DNA from: Paracoccaceae bacterium | Lineage (GTDB): Bacteria; Pseudomonadota; Alphaproteobacteria; Rhodobacterales; Rhodobacteraceae | DNA: 64,000 nt | Assembly (NCBI GenBank): GCA_028284705.1 | Contig: JANQRE010000001.1 | Coordinates: 1 to 64,000, forward strand | Direction of reading: 5' to 3' | Shown here: positions 51,796 through 61,505 of the stretch, piece by piece | Layout: each line of letters starts with the position of its first letter | Numbering within the stretch: the stretch's first letter is position 1 | Translations under genes and position numbers: made by a program | Notes under the pieces: model-generated | What the model was told of the DNA's origin: nothing | Database searches by the model: none | What the model saw: the letters and a program-made list of their open reading frames with translations, nothing else

Positions 51796-54591
51796 TCAGT
51801 GCGCCTCGGCCCAGGTGGCACCCTGCCCGGCATCGACCACCAGCGGCACGTCCAGTTTCACTGCCGGGTCTGCCGCGCCTTCCATGACCTCGCGCACGAC
51901 CTTTACCGTCTCATCGACGTCCCCTTCGGGCACCTCGAAGATCAGCTCGTCATGCACCTGCAACAGCATCTTGCACGACATCCCCTCGATCGCCGCGGGC
52001 ATCCGGATCATCGCGCGGCGAATGATATCCGCAGCGGTCCCCTGGATCGGCGCATTGATCGCAGCGCGGCGCGCAAAGCCTGCGTGGGGGCCTTTAGCAT
52101 TGATCTCCGGCGTGTTGATTTTGCGGCCAAAGAGCGTCTGCACATAGTCGTGCTCCTTGGCAAAGGCGATGGTGTCGTCCATATAGGCCCGAATGCCCGG
52201 GAAGCGTTCAAAATAGCGGTCGATGAAGCCCTGCGCCTCGGCCCGGGGAATGCGCAAATTGCGCGCCAGACCGAAGCCCGAAATCCCGTAAATCACCCCG
52301 AAATTGATCGCTTTCGCCTGCCGACGCACGTCGGGCGTCATCTCATCCAGCGGCACGTTGAACATCTCTGACGCGGTCGCGGCGTGGATGTCTTGCCCCT
52401 CGCGGAACGCTTCTTTCAGCGCATCAATCCCCGCAATATGCGCCAGAATACGCAGCTCGATCTGGGAATAATCGAGCGAGACCAGCACGTTACCCGGCTC
52501 CGCCACGAAGGCCTCTCGAATGCGCCGCCCCTCTTCGGTGCGGACGGGGATGTTCTGCAGGTTCGGATCGGTCGAGGCCAGACGCCCGGTGTTTGCCCCC
52601 GCGATCGAGTAGCTCGTATGCACCCGGCCCGTATCCTCGTTGATATGGGTCTGCAGCGCGTCCGTGTAGGTCGATTTCAGCTTCGAGACCTGCCGCCAAT
52701 CGAGCACACGAGCGGGAAGATCGTGCTCCGTCGCGAGGTCTTCCAGCACGTCAACACCGGTCGAATAGGCCCCGGTCTTGCCCTTCTTGCCGCCTGGCAT
52801 TGAGAGCTTGTCAAAGAGGATTTCACCCAGCTGCTTGGGTGATCCGACATTGAACTTCTCGCCCGCCAACTCGTGGATTTCGTCTTCGAGCTGCGCCATT
52901 TTCTGCGCAAAAGCGTTCGACATACGGGCCAGCACATCGCGGTCCACCTTGATCCCGTTGCGCTCCATCTGCGCCAGCACCGGCACCATCGGACGCTCCA
53001 GCGTCTCATAGACCGTCGTTACCTGTTTCTGGTGCAAAAGCGGCTTGAAGGTCTTCCAGAGCCGCATGGTGATATCGGCATCTTCCGCCGCGTAATTCAC
53101 CGCATCCTCCAGCGGCACACGGTCGAAGGTGATCGCGGATTTACCAGTGCCGAGCAGCGATTTGATCGAGATCGGTGTGTGCCCCAGATAGCGTTCCGAC
53201 AGCGTGTCCATCCCGTGATTGTGCAACCCGGCATGCAGCGCATAGCTCAACAGCATCGTGTCATCGATGGGCGCCACATCGATGCCGTACCGCGCGAAAA
53301 TCTTCGCGTCATATTTCATGTTCTGGCCGATCTTCAGGATACTGTCATCCTCGAAAACCGGCTTCAGCATCGCCAATACCTCATCAAGCGGCATCTGCCC
53401 TTCGGCCAGCTCGTCGGAGCCAAACAAATCCTCGCCACCCTGCTTGTGGGTCAGGGGCACATAACAAGCCTCCCCGGGTTCCACGCAGAGGCAAATACCC
53501 ACCAGATCGGCGATCATCTCGTTCAGCCCAGTGGTCTCGGTATCGACCGCCACATAGCCCCGCTCATAGATCGCATCGATCCATTTTTGCAGCGTTTCGG
53601 CATCGCCGACCGACGTGTAGATCGCCGCGTCCATCGCGGGCATTTCAGGCGCTTCAGCACTGCTTTCCGGGGCTTTCTCCTCGATCACCGGCGGTTCCAC
53701 ACCCAGCCGCTCGGCAATGCGTTTGGTGACGGTGCGAAACTCCATCTCCGCCAGGAATGCCATCAGCGCATCGGGTTCGGGGTCGCGCACTTCCAGATCG
53801 TCCATCGTGAAATCCAGCGGCGTGTTTTCGTCCAACTGCACCAGCCGTTTCGACAGCTCGATCTGCGCGCGATGCTCAATCAGTGTCTCGCGGCGTTTCG
53901 GTTGTTTGATCTCCTCGGCGCGGTCCAAAAGCGTTTCCAGATCGCCATATTCGTTGATCAGAAGCGCCGCGGTCTTCACGCCAATCCCCGGCGCCCCTGG
54001 CACGTTGTCGACCGAGTCCCCCGCCAGCGCCTGCACATCCACAACCCGCTCCGGCCCCACGCCAAACTTCGCCTCAACACCTTCACGGTCGATGGCGACA
54101 TTCTTCATCGCGTCGAACATCTCGACGCCACCGCCCACAAGCTGCATCAGGTCCTTGTCCGAGGAGATGATCGTGCAGCGCCCACCAGCGGCACGCGCCT
54201 GCACCGCAAGGGTCGCGATGATGTCATCGGCCTCGTAGCCCTCGATCTCCTTGCAGGCGATGTTGAAGGCTTCGGTCGCCCGTCGCGTCAGCGGGATTTG
54301 CGGGCGCAAATCCTCAGGCATCTCATCCCTGTTCGCCTTGTACTGATCGTAAATCTCGTTGCGAAAGGTGTGGCTGCCCTTGTCGAAAATCACCGCCAGA
54401 TGGGTCGGTTGCTCGCCGCCAATCCCGCCTTCGATATAGCGCTGCAGCATGTTCACAAAGCCCGACACCGCGCCCACTGGCAGCCCGTCGGATTTGCGGG
54501 TCAGCGGCGGTAATGCGTGATAGGCGCGGAAGATGAAGGCCGAGCCGTCAATGAGATGCAGATGACAGCCCTTGCCGAAATTTGTGCTCAC
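51796..54591 (-). CDS. polA: DNA polymerase I
   Basis: 931 residues from the GTG at 54591, which has GAGGAG at good spacing; an earlier GTG at 54618 would add nine residues. Three parts are present: 5'-3' exonuclease (LHLIDGSAFIFRAYHALPPL; IISSDKDLMQLV), 3'-5' exonuclease with DTETTGL (DxE) and a later YAAEDADITMRLW, and the family-A polymerase (LVSLDYSQIELRILAHIAG motif A, RRQAKAINFGVIYGISGFGL motif B, LLQVHDELIFEVPE motif C). It fills Okazaki gaps and serves repair. Proofreading residues look intact. Confidence 0.97.
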   Translation of the reverse strand: MSTNFGKGCHLHLIDGSAFIFRAYHALPPLTRKSDGLPVGAVSGFVNMLQRYIEGGIGGEQPTHLAVIFDKGSHTFRNEIYDQYKANRDEMPEDLRPQIPLTRRATEAFNIACKEIEGYEADDIIATLAVQARAAGGRCTIISSDKDLMQLVGGGVEMFDAMKNVAIDREGVEAKFGVGPERVVDVQALAGDSVDNVPGAPGIGVKTAALLINEYGDLETLLDRAEEIKQPKRRETLIEHRAQIELSKRLVQLDENTPLDFTMDDLEVRDPEPDALMAFLAEMEFRTVTKRIAERLGVEPPVIEEKAPESSAEAPEMPAMDAAIYTSVGDAETLQKWIDAIYERGYVAVDTETTGLNEMIADLVGICLCVEPGEACYVPLTHKQGGEDLFGSDELAEGQMPLDEVLAMLKPVFEDDSILKIGQNMKYDAKIFARYGIDVAPIDDTMLLSYALHAGLHNHGMDTLSERYLGHTPISIKSLLGTGKSAITFDRVPLEDAVNYAAEDADITMRLWKTFKPLLHQKQVTTVYETLERPMVPVLAQMERNGIKVDRDVLARMSNAFAQKMAQLEDEIHELAGEKFNVGSPKQLGEILFDKLSMPGGKKGKTGAYSTGVDVLEDLATEHDLPARVLDWRQVSKLKSTYTDALQTHINEDTGRVHTSYSIAGANTGRLASTDPNLQNIPVRTEEGRRIREAFVAEPGNVLVSLDYSQIELRILAHIAGIDALKEAFREGQDIHAATASEMFNVPLDEMTPDVRRQAKAINFGVIYGISGFGLARNLRIPRAEAQGFIDRYFERFPGIRAYMDDTIAFAKEHDYVQTLFGRKINTPEINAKGPHAGFARRAAINAPIQGTAADIIRRAMIRMPAAIEGMSCKMLLQVHDELIFEVPEGDVDETVKVVREVMEGAADPAVKLDVPLVVDAGQGATWAEAH

Positions 54592-54742
54592 GTCTGGTCT
54601 CCTCACCGCTGGCGTCACCGGTCAGAATGACATGTTTGCCGGGGGGCTTCCAGCATTCGCAGCCCCGGACAACGCACCGCATCGACCAGCCCGAAAAACG
54701 CGCAGAGGATCGCCGCCAAAGCCAATCGAACGGAGTTGCAGC

Positions 54743-55111
54743 ATGAACTCTACATTTGCCTACGCAGCCGCCGCGCTCGGCCTGATCTGGGCACTGGTCC
54801 ACACGTTCCTGGGCGGGCGGCAAGTCGCATTGCCTCTGCGTCAGAGCGACCTGCCAGAGGTCGTGCGCGCAACGGCTTGGATGTGCTGGCACATGGTGAC
54901 GGCGACGCTCTTTCTCGCCGCAGCCCTGCCTGTTCTGGCTCTGTGGACGGGGCGCGAGGGGCTTCTGATGGCCGCACTTTTGGTAAATATCGCGATCATG
55001 CTGGCAGGCCTGATCAGTGCACCGGTGCTGCGGGTCAGTTACAAAACCCTGCCGCAAGGTTGGCTGTTTGTGCCCAATGTGCTGCTCTGCGCCCTCGCTC
55101 TATGGGCCTAG
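54743..55111 (+). CDS. small four-helix membrane protein
   Basis: 122 residues from ATG 54743. Four hydrophobic segments: AYAAAALGLIWALVHTFLGG, ATLFLAAALPVLALW, LLMAALLVNIAIMLAGLIS, LFVPNVLLCALALWA. A WMCWHMV motif sits between the first two. No family recognised with confidence. It is divergent from polA. Confidence 0.65.
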   Translation: MNSTFAYAAAALGLIWALVHTFLGGRQVALPLRQSDLPEVVRATAWMCWHMVTATLFLAAALPVLALWTGREGLLMAALLVNIAIMLAGLISAPVLRVSYKTLPQGWLFVPNVLLCALALWA

Positions 55112-55112
55112 A

Positions 55113-55292
55113 TCAGACTTTGCCCTCAAAGTCCCTGTGGATGATCTTTTTGTCGCAATAGCCGCATTCGACATAGCCCTTGTCATGGTCGATCTGCAGC
55201 CAGACGCGCGGGTGTCCCAAGGCGCCTTCGCCGCCGTCGCAAGAGACCCGCCACTGATCCACAATTTCAGTTTCTGGAGCGTCTATGGCCAT
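55113..55292 (-). CDS. zinc-finger protein (zf-CHCC, NDUFS6-like)
   Basis: 59 residues from ATG 55292. [20 protein letters not shown] then [10 protein letters not shown] gives the Cys-His-Cys-Cys zinc site of the zf-CHCC family, which in alphaproteobacteria includes the bacterial counterpart of the complex I subunit NDUFS6. It converges with the four-helix membrane protein, only one base apart. Confidence 0.82.
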   Translation of the reverse strand: MAIDAPETEIVDQWRVSCDGGEGALGHPRVWLQIDHDKGYVECGYCDKKIIHRDFEGKV

Positions 55293-55388
55293 GCGTGTCA
55301 CCCGTTCAATCTGTTCCTGTCTTCCTTAGGCCGAGACGCGTCCGCTCACAAGAGCGAGGCGGTCCCGGCTCCGGGAGCGATGCACGGC

Positions 55389-55769
55389 TCAGCCCGGTTG
55401 CACCATCCGCCCCATGGGCCGACCGCCGAGGATATGTATGTGCAGATGCGGCACTTCCTGCACGCCATCGACGCCGGCATTGGAGATCAGCCGGTATCCA
55501 TCGCCATCATCGCCGGGTTGAATGCCCAGCTCCTTGCAGATCCAGCCAATCGTGCGCGTGAAATCCACGATCTCCGCATCGGTCGCCTCGAGGGCAAAGT
55601 GATCGGCACAGACATAAGGCCCTTTCGGGATCACCAGAATATGCACCGGGGCCAGTGGATTTATATCGTTAAACGCGAGGCAATGCTCGGTCTCTTTCAC
55701 CGTATCATTGGGAATCTCACCGCGTAGAATCTTGGCGAAAATGTTCTGGTCGTCATATTCGTAGGGCAT
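55389..55769 (-). CDS. HIT-family hydrolase
   Basis: 126 residues. HLHIHILGG carries the histidine triad; IFAKILRGEIPNDTV and HILVIPKGPYV are typical of the HINT/PKCI branch, which hydrolyses nucleoside phosphoramidates and similar nucleotides. It is six bases downstream of the glycosyltransferase gene on the same strand. Confidence 0.92.
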   Translation of the reverse strand: MPYEYDDQNIFAKILRGEIPNDTVKETEHCLAFNDINPLAPVHILVIPKGPYVCADHFALEATDAEIVDFTRTIGWICKELGIQPGDDGDGYRLISNAGVDGVQEVPHLHIHILGGRPMGRMVQPG

Positions 55770-55775
55770 CAGGCG

Positions 55776-57353
55776 TCAGTCCTCGAAGAGATAATCGATG
55801 TCCAGAATATCACGCGCTGTGTCCTCTGCCACATCCAAAAACTGCGCCAGCGGCGCGCGGTTTTCATTACGGGTCTGGGTCTGGGATATCCGGAAATAAC
55901 CCGGGAATTCCGCATCGCGGATTTGATCGCTCTCGAAAATGAAGTTCTGCCGCACCGTGGGCAGCAGTCGGTCAATCGTGTCCTGCGGCGTCATTTCCCC
56001 TGCAAGCCCCACCCGCATCGCGTGGCCCAACAGGTAGTCGTCTTCATAGACGCACTCGATCTCGAGCAGCCGCGTCGTGGAACTGTCGGCAAAGAAATCC
56101 TTCATCAGATCGAGGTTGGAGGGGTCGAGGCACATCACCATCCGGTTCGACCCGTAATGGTCATAAAGCAGGCGCATCAGCGCCCGCCTATGCCGCGTGC
56201 GTTTCTCCAGCGTCGATTGAATGCCGCCCAGATCGGGCAGTTCCGTGCCCTCTTCGTCGAACAGATATTCCACACCCCGCAGATCGGTCTTTTCGGTGAT
56301 CCGGCCCAGCAAACGCTTGGCGACGTGCCATTTCTTGCAGGCAATCACCATGAGATCGCGCTCACGCCCCAGGCTCGCTTGCCGCTCCCAAAACCGCGGA
56401 GCAAAACGCCGCCCGATCCGACCCCGTCCAGTGAGGAATTTGAACAGCGTGCGCCCCTCATTCGAGGTCTGAAAATCCATCCGTTCGGAGGCATAAAGAT
56501 CGCCCAAGCGCTCTTTCAACTCGGTCGCATCGGGGGACACTTTCCGGGCAAAGAGAAAGTCCTGGGAGAGCAGTAAGTCATAGTGATCATTGTAAAATGT
56601 CACCGGCATCCCGTAATCGGTGAACATCAGAAAGGTCAGCGTGCGGGTGCGAATTTCCTGTTCCGGCACGAGATGGCGCACAAGCGTCTGAAAGAAGGTC
56701 TCATCCGGAATCCAGGTCGTGCGAAAGAACCGCATCACGTCTTTGCGCTGCTTGCAGAAATCGAGCACCCATTCCACCGTTCGGCGTCGCAGACACCACC
56801 ATTGCGAGCCGATCATCATCTGCAGATCGGCGGGGATGTCCCGCTTGAACCCAAAGCGCTTCTGCAGTCGGTACGAGGTGTAGAACAGCCATTTATTCTG
56901 TCGCTCATTGAACCAGTGCCGGTAGATCAACCGGTCGCGCTTCATGCCTGTCTTGATCCAGTCGGAGGCAAAAAAGTCAAAGCTTTCAATGTAATCGACG
57001 TCATCGGCATCGAGAAACTCATGGGCATAGGGCGCCGATTTGATCGCCATGCAATCGCCCGAGAGCATGTAGAAATGCGTGGCCCGCGGAAACTCGTCCA
57101 CCGCGGCGCGCATGGCATGGAGCGTCGCCTCGACGAGCGACCACTCCCCCCAGCCGCAATTGATGCGTTTTTTCGCAAACGCCACGTTGGGATTGTCGTC
57201 CAGCGCCTCGCGGATTTTGCGGTAGGATTTCGGGTCGGCACTGCGATCAAAATGGATCGCCATGAAGTCACCAGCGGCGGTCAGACGCTCTGCCTGGAGG
57301 ATAATCGCATCGGGGTCTTTATGACACAGAAGGATGAAGGCAATTTTTGCCAT
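55776..57353 (-). CDS. Core-2/I-branching-type glycosyltransferase with DUF5928-like C-terminus
   Basis: 525 residues. IAFILLCHKDPDAIILQAER then LTAAGDFMAIHFDRSAD and FYMLSGDCMAIKS, IGSQWWCLRRRTVEWVLDF are the GT14 (beta-1,6-N-acetylglucosaminyltransferase) core in residues 1-230. The remaining 290 residues form the extra domain seen in Rhodobacteraceae relatives. No signal or membrane helix. It lies head to head with a sulfotransferase gene, which suggests a joint role in surface glycan synthesis. Confidence 0.85.
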   Translation of the reverse strand: MAKIAFILLCHKDPDAIILQAERLTAAGDFMAIHFDRSADPKSYRKIREALDDNPNVAFAKKRINCGWGEWSLVEATLHAMRAAVDEFPRATHFYMLSGDCMAIKSAPYAHEFLDADDVDYIESFDFFASDWIKTGMKRDRLIYRHWFNERQNKWLFYTSYRLQKRFGFKRDIPADLQMMIGSQWWCLRRRTVEWVLDFCKQRKDVMRFFRTTWIPDETFFQTLVRHLVPEQEIRTRTLTFLMFTDYGMPVTFYNDHYDLLLSQDFLFARKVSPDATELKERLGDLYASERMDFQTSNEGRTLFKFLTGRGRIGRRFAPRFWERQASLGRERDLMVIACKKWHVAKRLLGRITEKTDLRGVEYLFDEEGTELPDLGGIQSTLEKRTRHRRALMRLLYDHYGSNRMVMCLDPSNLDLMKDFFADSSTTRLLEIECVYEDDYLLGHAMRVGLAGEMTPQDTIDRLLPTVRQNFIFESDQIRDAEFPGYFRISQTQTRNENRAPLAQFLDVAEDTARDILDIDYLFED

Positions 57354-57409
57354 CTGGAAATTGGCCCCAAGCTCGCAGTAACTCTTCTTTAGGTTTCGCT
57401 ACTTAACCT

Positions 57410-57436
57410 CAGGGACTGTTGAAGAAACAGCCCCTG
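57410..57436. repeat. hairpin between the divergent glycosyltransferase and sulfotransferase genes
   Basis: CAGGGACTGTT (57410-57420) and AACAGCCCCTG (57426-57436) pair with one mismatch around GAAGA. A divergent promoter region has no need of a terminator, so this may be an operator or a leader structure. Confidence 0.45.
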
Positions 57437-57507
57437 TTTGCTTATGTGGCGAATATTGTGGCGAAAACGTAAACAACCGCCATGTGAGTGAGGAGCGAGT
57501 TCAGTAA

Positions 57508-58326
57508 ATGGGTTTCCCAGGTACCTGGATGACCGAAAGCGAGAGCATGGTGTACCGCGTGGTGCCCAAATGTGCCTGCTCATCCATCGGTCAGATTATG
57601 TATTTTTCCGACCACGGCGAATTCTTCGATGGTGACATTCACGACGCGAAAGGCGGCCTGCATAAATGGGCACTGGAGAACAGCCAGCCGAAGATCGAAA
57701 AGAACGTCAAATCGCATCAAAGCTATGCCTTCACCTGCGTGCGCAACCCTTACGGGCGCATCCTGTCGAGCTTCTTCGACAAGATTTGCGGCATCCAGCG
57801 CAACGGCAAACGCTATCGCGGCAATCTCGTCCCGCTCCTGATCCAGAAATATGGCATCGAGGTCGGCGACCCCGAAACCGGGTTTGAATTCGATCAGGTC
57901 AAGAGCTTCCGCCGCTTCCTGCTCTTCGCCCGCGACACCATTCGCTGGCGGCGTCCGATGGACCCGGACATTCACTGGTCGGCGATGTCCGGCCATGTCT
58001 CGACCTTCATCGTGAATGGCGGGCGCTACGATAACATCTTCTTCACCGAGACCTTCAATGACGGCATGGACAGCGTTTTGCAGGCCATCGAGACACCGGT
58101 GAAAGTGGATATCGAGAAAGTGCCGCGTTTCAACGAGTCCGAAGGCCACGGTCCCAAACGCGCCCATCCGATCGAGGATTATTTCGACGATCTGTCGATG
58201 CATCTGGTCTATGAGATCTACAAACGCGATTTCGACCTCTTCAAATACGATTTCGAGAACCCGGGGAACAAGATGCCCATCGGCGAGATCGATCTGGATG
58301 AGGTCCATGCCAAGCTCGGCGATTGA
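57508..58326 (+). CDS. sulfotransferase, carbohydrate type (sulfotransferase family 2)
   Basis: 272 residues. VVPKCACSSIGQIMYF is the 5'-phosphosulfate loop (PKcAcTs type, with Ala-Cys-Ser-Ser), and YAFTCVRNPYGRILSSFFDK is the 3'-phosphate motif (RNPyxRxxSxy). This is the HNK1/chondroitin-type family found in several Rhodobacteraceae. No membrane anchor is visible. ATG at 57508 is weakly supported; GAGGAGCGAG lies 16 bases upstream. Divergent from the GT14 glycosyltransferase. Confidence 0.85.
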   Translation: MGFPGTWMTESESMVYRVVPKCACSSIGQIMYFSDHGEFFDGDIHDAKGGLHKWALENSQPKIEKNVKSHQSYAFTCVRNPYGRILSSFFDKICGIQRNGKRYRGNLVPLLIQKYGIEVGDPETGFEFDQVKSFRRFLLFARDTIRWRRPMDPDIHWSAMSGHVSTFIVNGGRYDNIFFTETFNDGMDSVLQAIETPVKVDIEKVPRFNESEGHGPKRAHPIEDYFDDLSMHLVYEIYKRDFDLFKYDFENPGNKMPIGEIDLDEVHAKLGD

Positions 58327-58335
58327 GCCGCTCAT

Positions 58336-58351
58336 CCGCCCTGATGGGCGG
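58336..58351. terminator. hairpin between convergent genes
   Basis: CCGCCC-TGAT-GGGCGG between the sulfotransferase stop and the MarR stop. There is no T run, so termination would need Rho or be weak; position between convergent genes supports the reading. Confidence 0.4.
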
Positions 58352-58357
58352 CCTCGC

Positions 58358-58789
58358 CTAAAGTTTCGCGATCTGGATCAGACAGTCCCGTAGCATGGCC
58401 TGCTGTTCCGGCGTGAACTGCGCCATGAGGTGATCGTCAAACGCGCGCGCGGCGTCGTAGAGGTCCCGAAACGCGGCGCGCCCCTTGGCTGTCAGCGAGA
58501 GTTTCTCCAACCGGCGATCATCTGGCAAAGCATCGCGCTTCAGAAACCACTTCTTCTCCAGCGCCGCCACCGCGCGGCTGACCTTTGTCTTGTGAACCCG
58601 CGCCCGTTCACAAATCTCCTTCGCGGTCATCGGCCCATAGCGTCCGAGGTGAAAGACGACGCGCCACTCAGTGCGCAGCATGCCGTATTTGCCTTTGTAA
58701 TTGGGTTGAAACGCCTCGCTCGACGCCTCGGCGGCCATGTTCAGCAGATATGGCGTGAAATCGCGCAGATCGAAGTCGGAATTGGTCAT
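58358..58789 (-). CDS. MarR-family regulator of homogentisate degradation
   Basis: 143 residues. The winged helix reads TAKEICERARVHKTKVSRAV then AALEKKWFLKRDALPDDRRL, with the wing Asp-Arg-Arg. The gene is divergent from hmgA, and a perfect palindrome starts one base before its ATG, so it most likely represses hmgA and itself, with a pathway metabolite as inducer. Length and arrangement match the HpaR/HmgR-like repressors. Confidence 0.88.
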   Translation of the reverse strand: MTNSDFDLRDFTPYLLNMAAEASSEAFQPNYKGKYGMLRTEWRVVFHLGRYGPMTAKEICERARVHKTKVSRAVAALEKKWFLKRDALPDDRRLEKLSLTAKGRAAFRDLYDAARAFDDHLMAQFTPEQQAMLRDCLIQIAKL

Positions 58790-58821
58790 AAATGTAACTT
58801 TCTCGCTTGTTAGTTACATTT
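58790..58821. promoter_or_regulatory. MarR operator in the marR-hmgA promoter
   Basis: AAATGTAACT (58790-58799) and AGTTACATTT (58812-58821) are exact inverted repeats with 12 bases between. The left arm touches the marR ATG; the right arm is 43 bases ahead of hmgA. Confidence 0.75.
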
Positions 58822-58864
58822 TCAACCAATATTTTCCGCCCCGACTCGAAAAGGATGCGCGAAC

Positions 58865-60226
58865 ATGAACAAGGAAATTGATGTCTCCGGCCTGACCCAG
58901 GCCGCAACCCCCGTTGGCACGCATGAAGGCTACATGCCCGGCTTCGGCAATGATTTTGAAACCGAAGCCCTGCCGGGTGCCCTGCCACAAGGCATGAACA
59001 GCCCGCAGAAATGCAATTATGGGCTCTATGGCGAACAGCTCTCCGGCACCGCCTTCACCGCGCCCTCCCACCAGAATGAGCGCACATGGTGTTACCGCAT
59101 CCGCCCTTCGGTGAAGCACACGCACCGGTTCGAAAAGATCGACCTGCCCTACTGGAAATCCGCCCCCCATGTAGACCCGGATGTGATCAGCCTCGGTCAG
59201 TACCGCTGGGACCCGGTCGCACATTCCGACGAGGCGCTCACCTGGCTCACCGGCATGCGCACCATGACCACGGCGGGTGATGTGAACACGCAAGTCGGCA
59301 TGGCCACGCATATCTATCTGGTCACCGCCTCGATGGAGGACGCCTATTTCTTCTCCGCCGACAGTGAGCTGCTGGTCGTGCCGCAAGAGGGCCGCCTGCG
59401 GTTTTGCACCGAACTTGGCATCATCGATGTCGAACCCCAGGAAATCGCGATCCTGCCGCGCGGCCTCGTCTATCGCGTCGAGGTTTTGCAGGGCCCGGCG
59501 CGCGGCTTCGTCTGCGAGAATTACGGCCAGAAATTCGAACTGCCCGGGCGTGGCCCCATCGGTGCCAACTGCATGGCCAACCGCCGCGATTTCAAAACGC
59601 CCGTTGCGGCCTTCGAGGACCGCGAAACCCCCTCCACCGTCACCGTGAAATGGTGCGGCCAGTTCCATGAAACCAAGATCGGCCATTCGCCGCTCGATGT
59701 GGTCGCCTGGCACGGCAATTACGCGCCCTGCAAATATGACCTGAAAACCTATTGCCCGGTCGGCTCGATCCTCTTCGACCACCCCGACCCCTCGATCTTC
59801 ACCGTGCTCACCGCGCCTTCCGGTCAGCCCGGCACCGCGAATATCGATTTCGTGCTGTTCCGCGAACGCTGGATGGTGGCCGAGGACACCTTCCGCCCGC
59901 CCTGGTACCACAAGAACATCATGTCCGAGCTGATGGGCAATATCTATGGCCAGTATGACGCCAAGCCCGAGGGATTCATCCCCGGCGGCGTCTCGCTGCA
60001 CAACATGATGCTGCCCCATGGGCCCGACAAGAACGCTTTCGAGGGTGCGTCCAACGCCAAGCTGGAGGCCGAGAAGCTCGACAACACCATGTCCTTCATG
60101 TTCGAGACCCGCTTCCCGCAGCATCTGACAGCCTTCGCCGCGAACGAGGCGCCGCTGCAGGACGATTACATCGACTGCTGGACCTCGCTGGAGAAGAAAT
60201 TCGACGGCACGCCCGGGAAGAAGTGA
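58865..60226 (+). CDS. hmgA: homogentisate 1,2-dioxygenase
   Basis: 453 residues, the family length; AAGGA precedes ATG 58865. [20 protein letters not shown] near the start and [20 protein letters not shown] near the end are diagnostic, the latter supplying iron-ligand and active-site His. [20 protein letters not shown] follows the usual active-site strand. It opens the ring of homogentisate with oxygen in tyrosine and phenylalanine breakdown. No fumarylacetoacetase or isomerase is adjacent; the next gene is rsgA. Confidence 0.97.
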   Translation: MNKEIDVSGLTQAATPVGTHEGYMPGFGNDFETEALPGALPQGMNSPQKCNYGLYGEQLSGTAFTAPSHQNERTWCYRIRPSVKHTHRFEKIDLPYWKSAPHVDPDVISLGQYRWDPVAHSDEALTWLTGMRTMTTAGDVNTQVGMATHIYLVTASMEDAYFFSADSELLVVPQEGRLRFCTELGIIDVEPQEIAILPRGLVYRVEVLQGPARGFVCENYGQKFELPGRGPIGANCMANRRDFKTPVAAFEDRETPSTVTVKWCGQFHETKIGHSPLDVVAWHGNYAPCKYDLKTYCPVGSILFDHPDPSIFTVLTAPSGQPGTANIDFVLFRERWMVAEDTFRPPWYHKNIMSELMGNIYGQYDAKPEGFIPGGVSLHNMMLPHGPDKNAFEGASNAKLEAEKLDNTMSFMFETRFPQHLTAFAANEAPLQDDYIDCWTSLEKKFDGTPGKK

Positions 60227-60424
60227 CGCCTTTACCCGAGCGGTCGGGACCAGTAGGCTCGGACCTGTCGATACCGCGTTAAACGGAGATTTTATGGCCC
60301 AGTAATGCGGGGAGGTAGTGCAAACCCTCCCCTGTGAGACGCAACGCTGTGCGCAATCGCGCGCAAGCTCCGATCCCACTTGGCGCGCGCAATCGCGATC
60401 CGCCGGACCATGAAAGATACCGAA

Positions 60425-61489
60425 ATGACACGGGACTATTCCCAGTTTTTCCCTGGCTCGAAAGCCACTTCGTCCAAACCCGTCTCCGCCTTGCATCTCC
60501 TCGGGTGGCAACCGTTTTTCGCGCAGCAATGCAGCGTCGATGAACTGGCCCAAACGCCCCCCGTCCGCGTCACGACCGTGCACCGCAACGGCGCGGAGGC
60601 CGTGGGCGAGACAATCAACGCCTTCCTGTCCCCGACCCTTGAGGCCACCGTTGGCGATTGGGTGCTCTTTGACGCCGACCAGCCCACCCATAGTCGCGTG
60701 CTGGAACGCAAAAGCCTGATCAAACGCCGCGCGCCGGGCCATGACCGCAAACTGCAACTGATCGCCGCCAATCTCGACACGGCTTTTATCACCACCTCCT
60801 GCAACGCCGATTTCAATGTCGCGCGGCTGGAGCGCTACATCGCACTCGCGTTTGAGGCCGAGGTCACACCGGTGATCCTGCTCACCAAGCCCGACCTCGC
60901 CGATCCCGCGCCTTACATCGCACAGGCCTCCGCCATCTCCGATACGGTCCCCGTCATCGCCCTCAACGCGAAATCCGATGAACCCTGCGAAAAGCTCGCC
61001 CCCTGGTGCAAGCCGGGTCAGACCGTCGCGTTCCTCGGTTCCTCCGGTGTCGGCAAATCCACCCTCGTGAACGCCATCGCGCAGGCAGGTCTCGACACTC
61101 AAGGCATCCGCGAAGACGACGCCAAAGGCCGCCACACGACCACACGGCGTGAGTTGTTCTTCATTCCTGACGGCTGCGCGGTACTCGACACGCCCGGCAT
61201 GCGCGAGTTGCAGATGACCGACGCCGCCTCCGGGCTCGCGGAACTCTTCGACGATCTCGACACGCTCGCGCAAAGCTGCAAATTCAACGATTGCGCCCAT
61301 GACACTGAGCCCGGTTGCGCGATCAAGGCCGCCCTCGCCTCAGGCGAGATCGACGAGGCGCGTTTTCACCGCTGGCAGAAACTCATCGCCGAGGACGCGT
61401 TCAACTCCGCCTCTCTCGCCGAGCGCCGCGCCAAGGACAAAGCCTTCGGCAAAATGGTGAAGGGCATCATGAAAGACAGTCGCAAATGA
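60425..61489 (+). CDS. rsgA: ribosome small-subunit-dependent GTPase A
   Basis: 354 residues from ATG 60425 (ATG 60410 adds five). The circularly permuted GTPase order is clear: G4 LLTKPDLAD before G1 GSSGVGKSTLVN and G3 DTPGMRE. An N-terminal OB fold (VGDWVLFDADQPTHSRVLER) and the zinc knuckle Cys-x4-Cys-x-His-x5-Cys (CKFNDCAHDTEPGC) near the C-terminus complete it. It checks late 30S maturation. Confidence 0.95.
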   Translation: MTRDYSQFFPGSKATSSKPVSALHLLGWQPFFAQQCSVDELAQTPPVRVTTVHRNGAEAVGETINAFLSPTLEATVGDWVLFDADQPTHSRVLERKSLIKRRAPGHDRKLQLIAANLDTAFITTSCNADFNVARLERYIALAFEAEVTPVILLTKPDLADPAPYIAQASAISDTVPVIALNAKSDEPCEKLAPWCKPGQTVAFLGSSGVGKSTLVNAIAQAGLDTQGIREDDAKGRHTTTRRELFFIPDGCAVLDTPGMRELQMTDAASGLAELFDDLDTLAQSCKFNDCAHDTEPGCAIKAALASGEIDEARFHRWQKLIAEDAFNSASLAERRAKDKAFGKMVKGIMKDSRK

Positions 61490-61505
61490 CCTGCTTTGTC
61501 GCGGC

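Noticed and set aside
52873-54513. 546-codon plus-strand frame inside polA
   Set aside because: Antisense shadow of a highly conserved gene, His/Arg-rich in the way typical of such shadows.
60309-60332. GGGGAGG / CCTCCCC hairpin after hmgA as a terminator
   Set aside because: Seven-base stem with a ten-base loop and no T run; too weak to list as a terminator.
58814-61300. 828-codon open frame on the minus strand antisense to hmgA and rsgA
   Set aside because: Both sense genes are unmistakable. The antisense frame is open only because of GC-rich codon bias and shows no domain.
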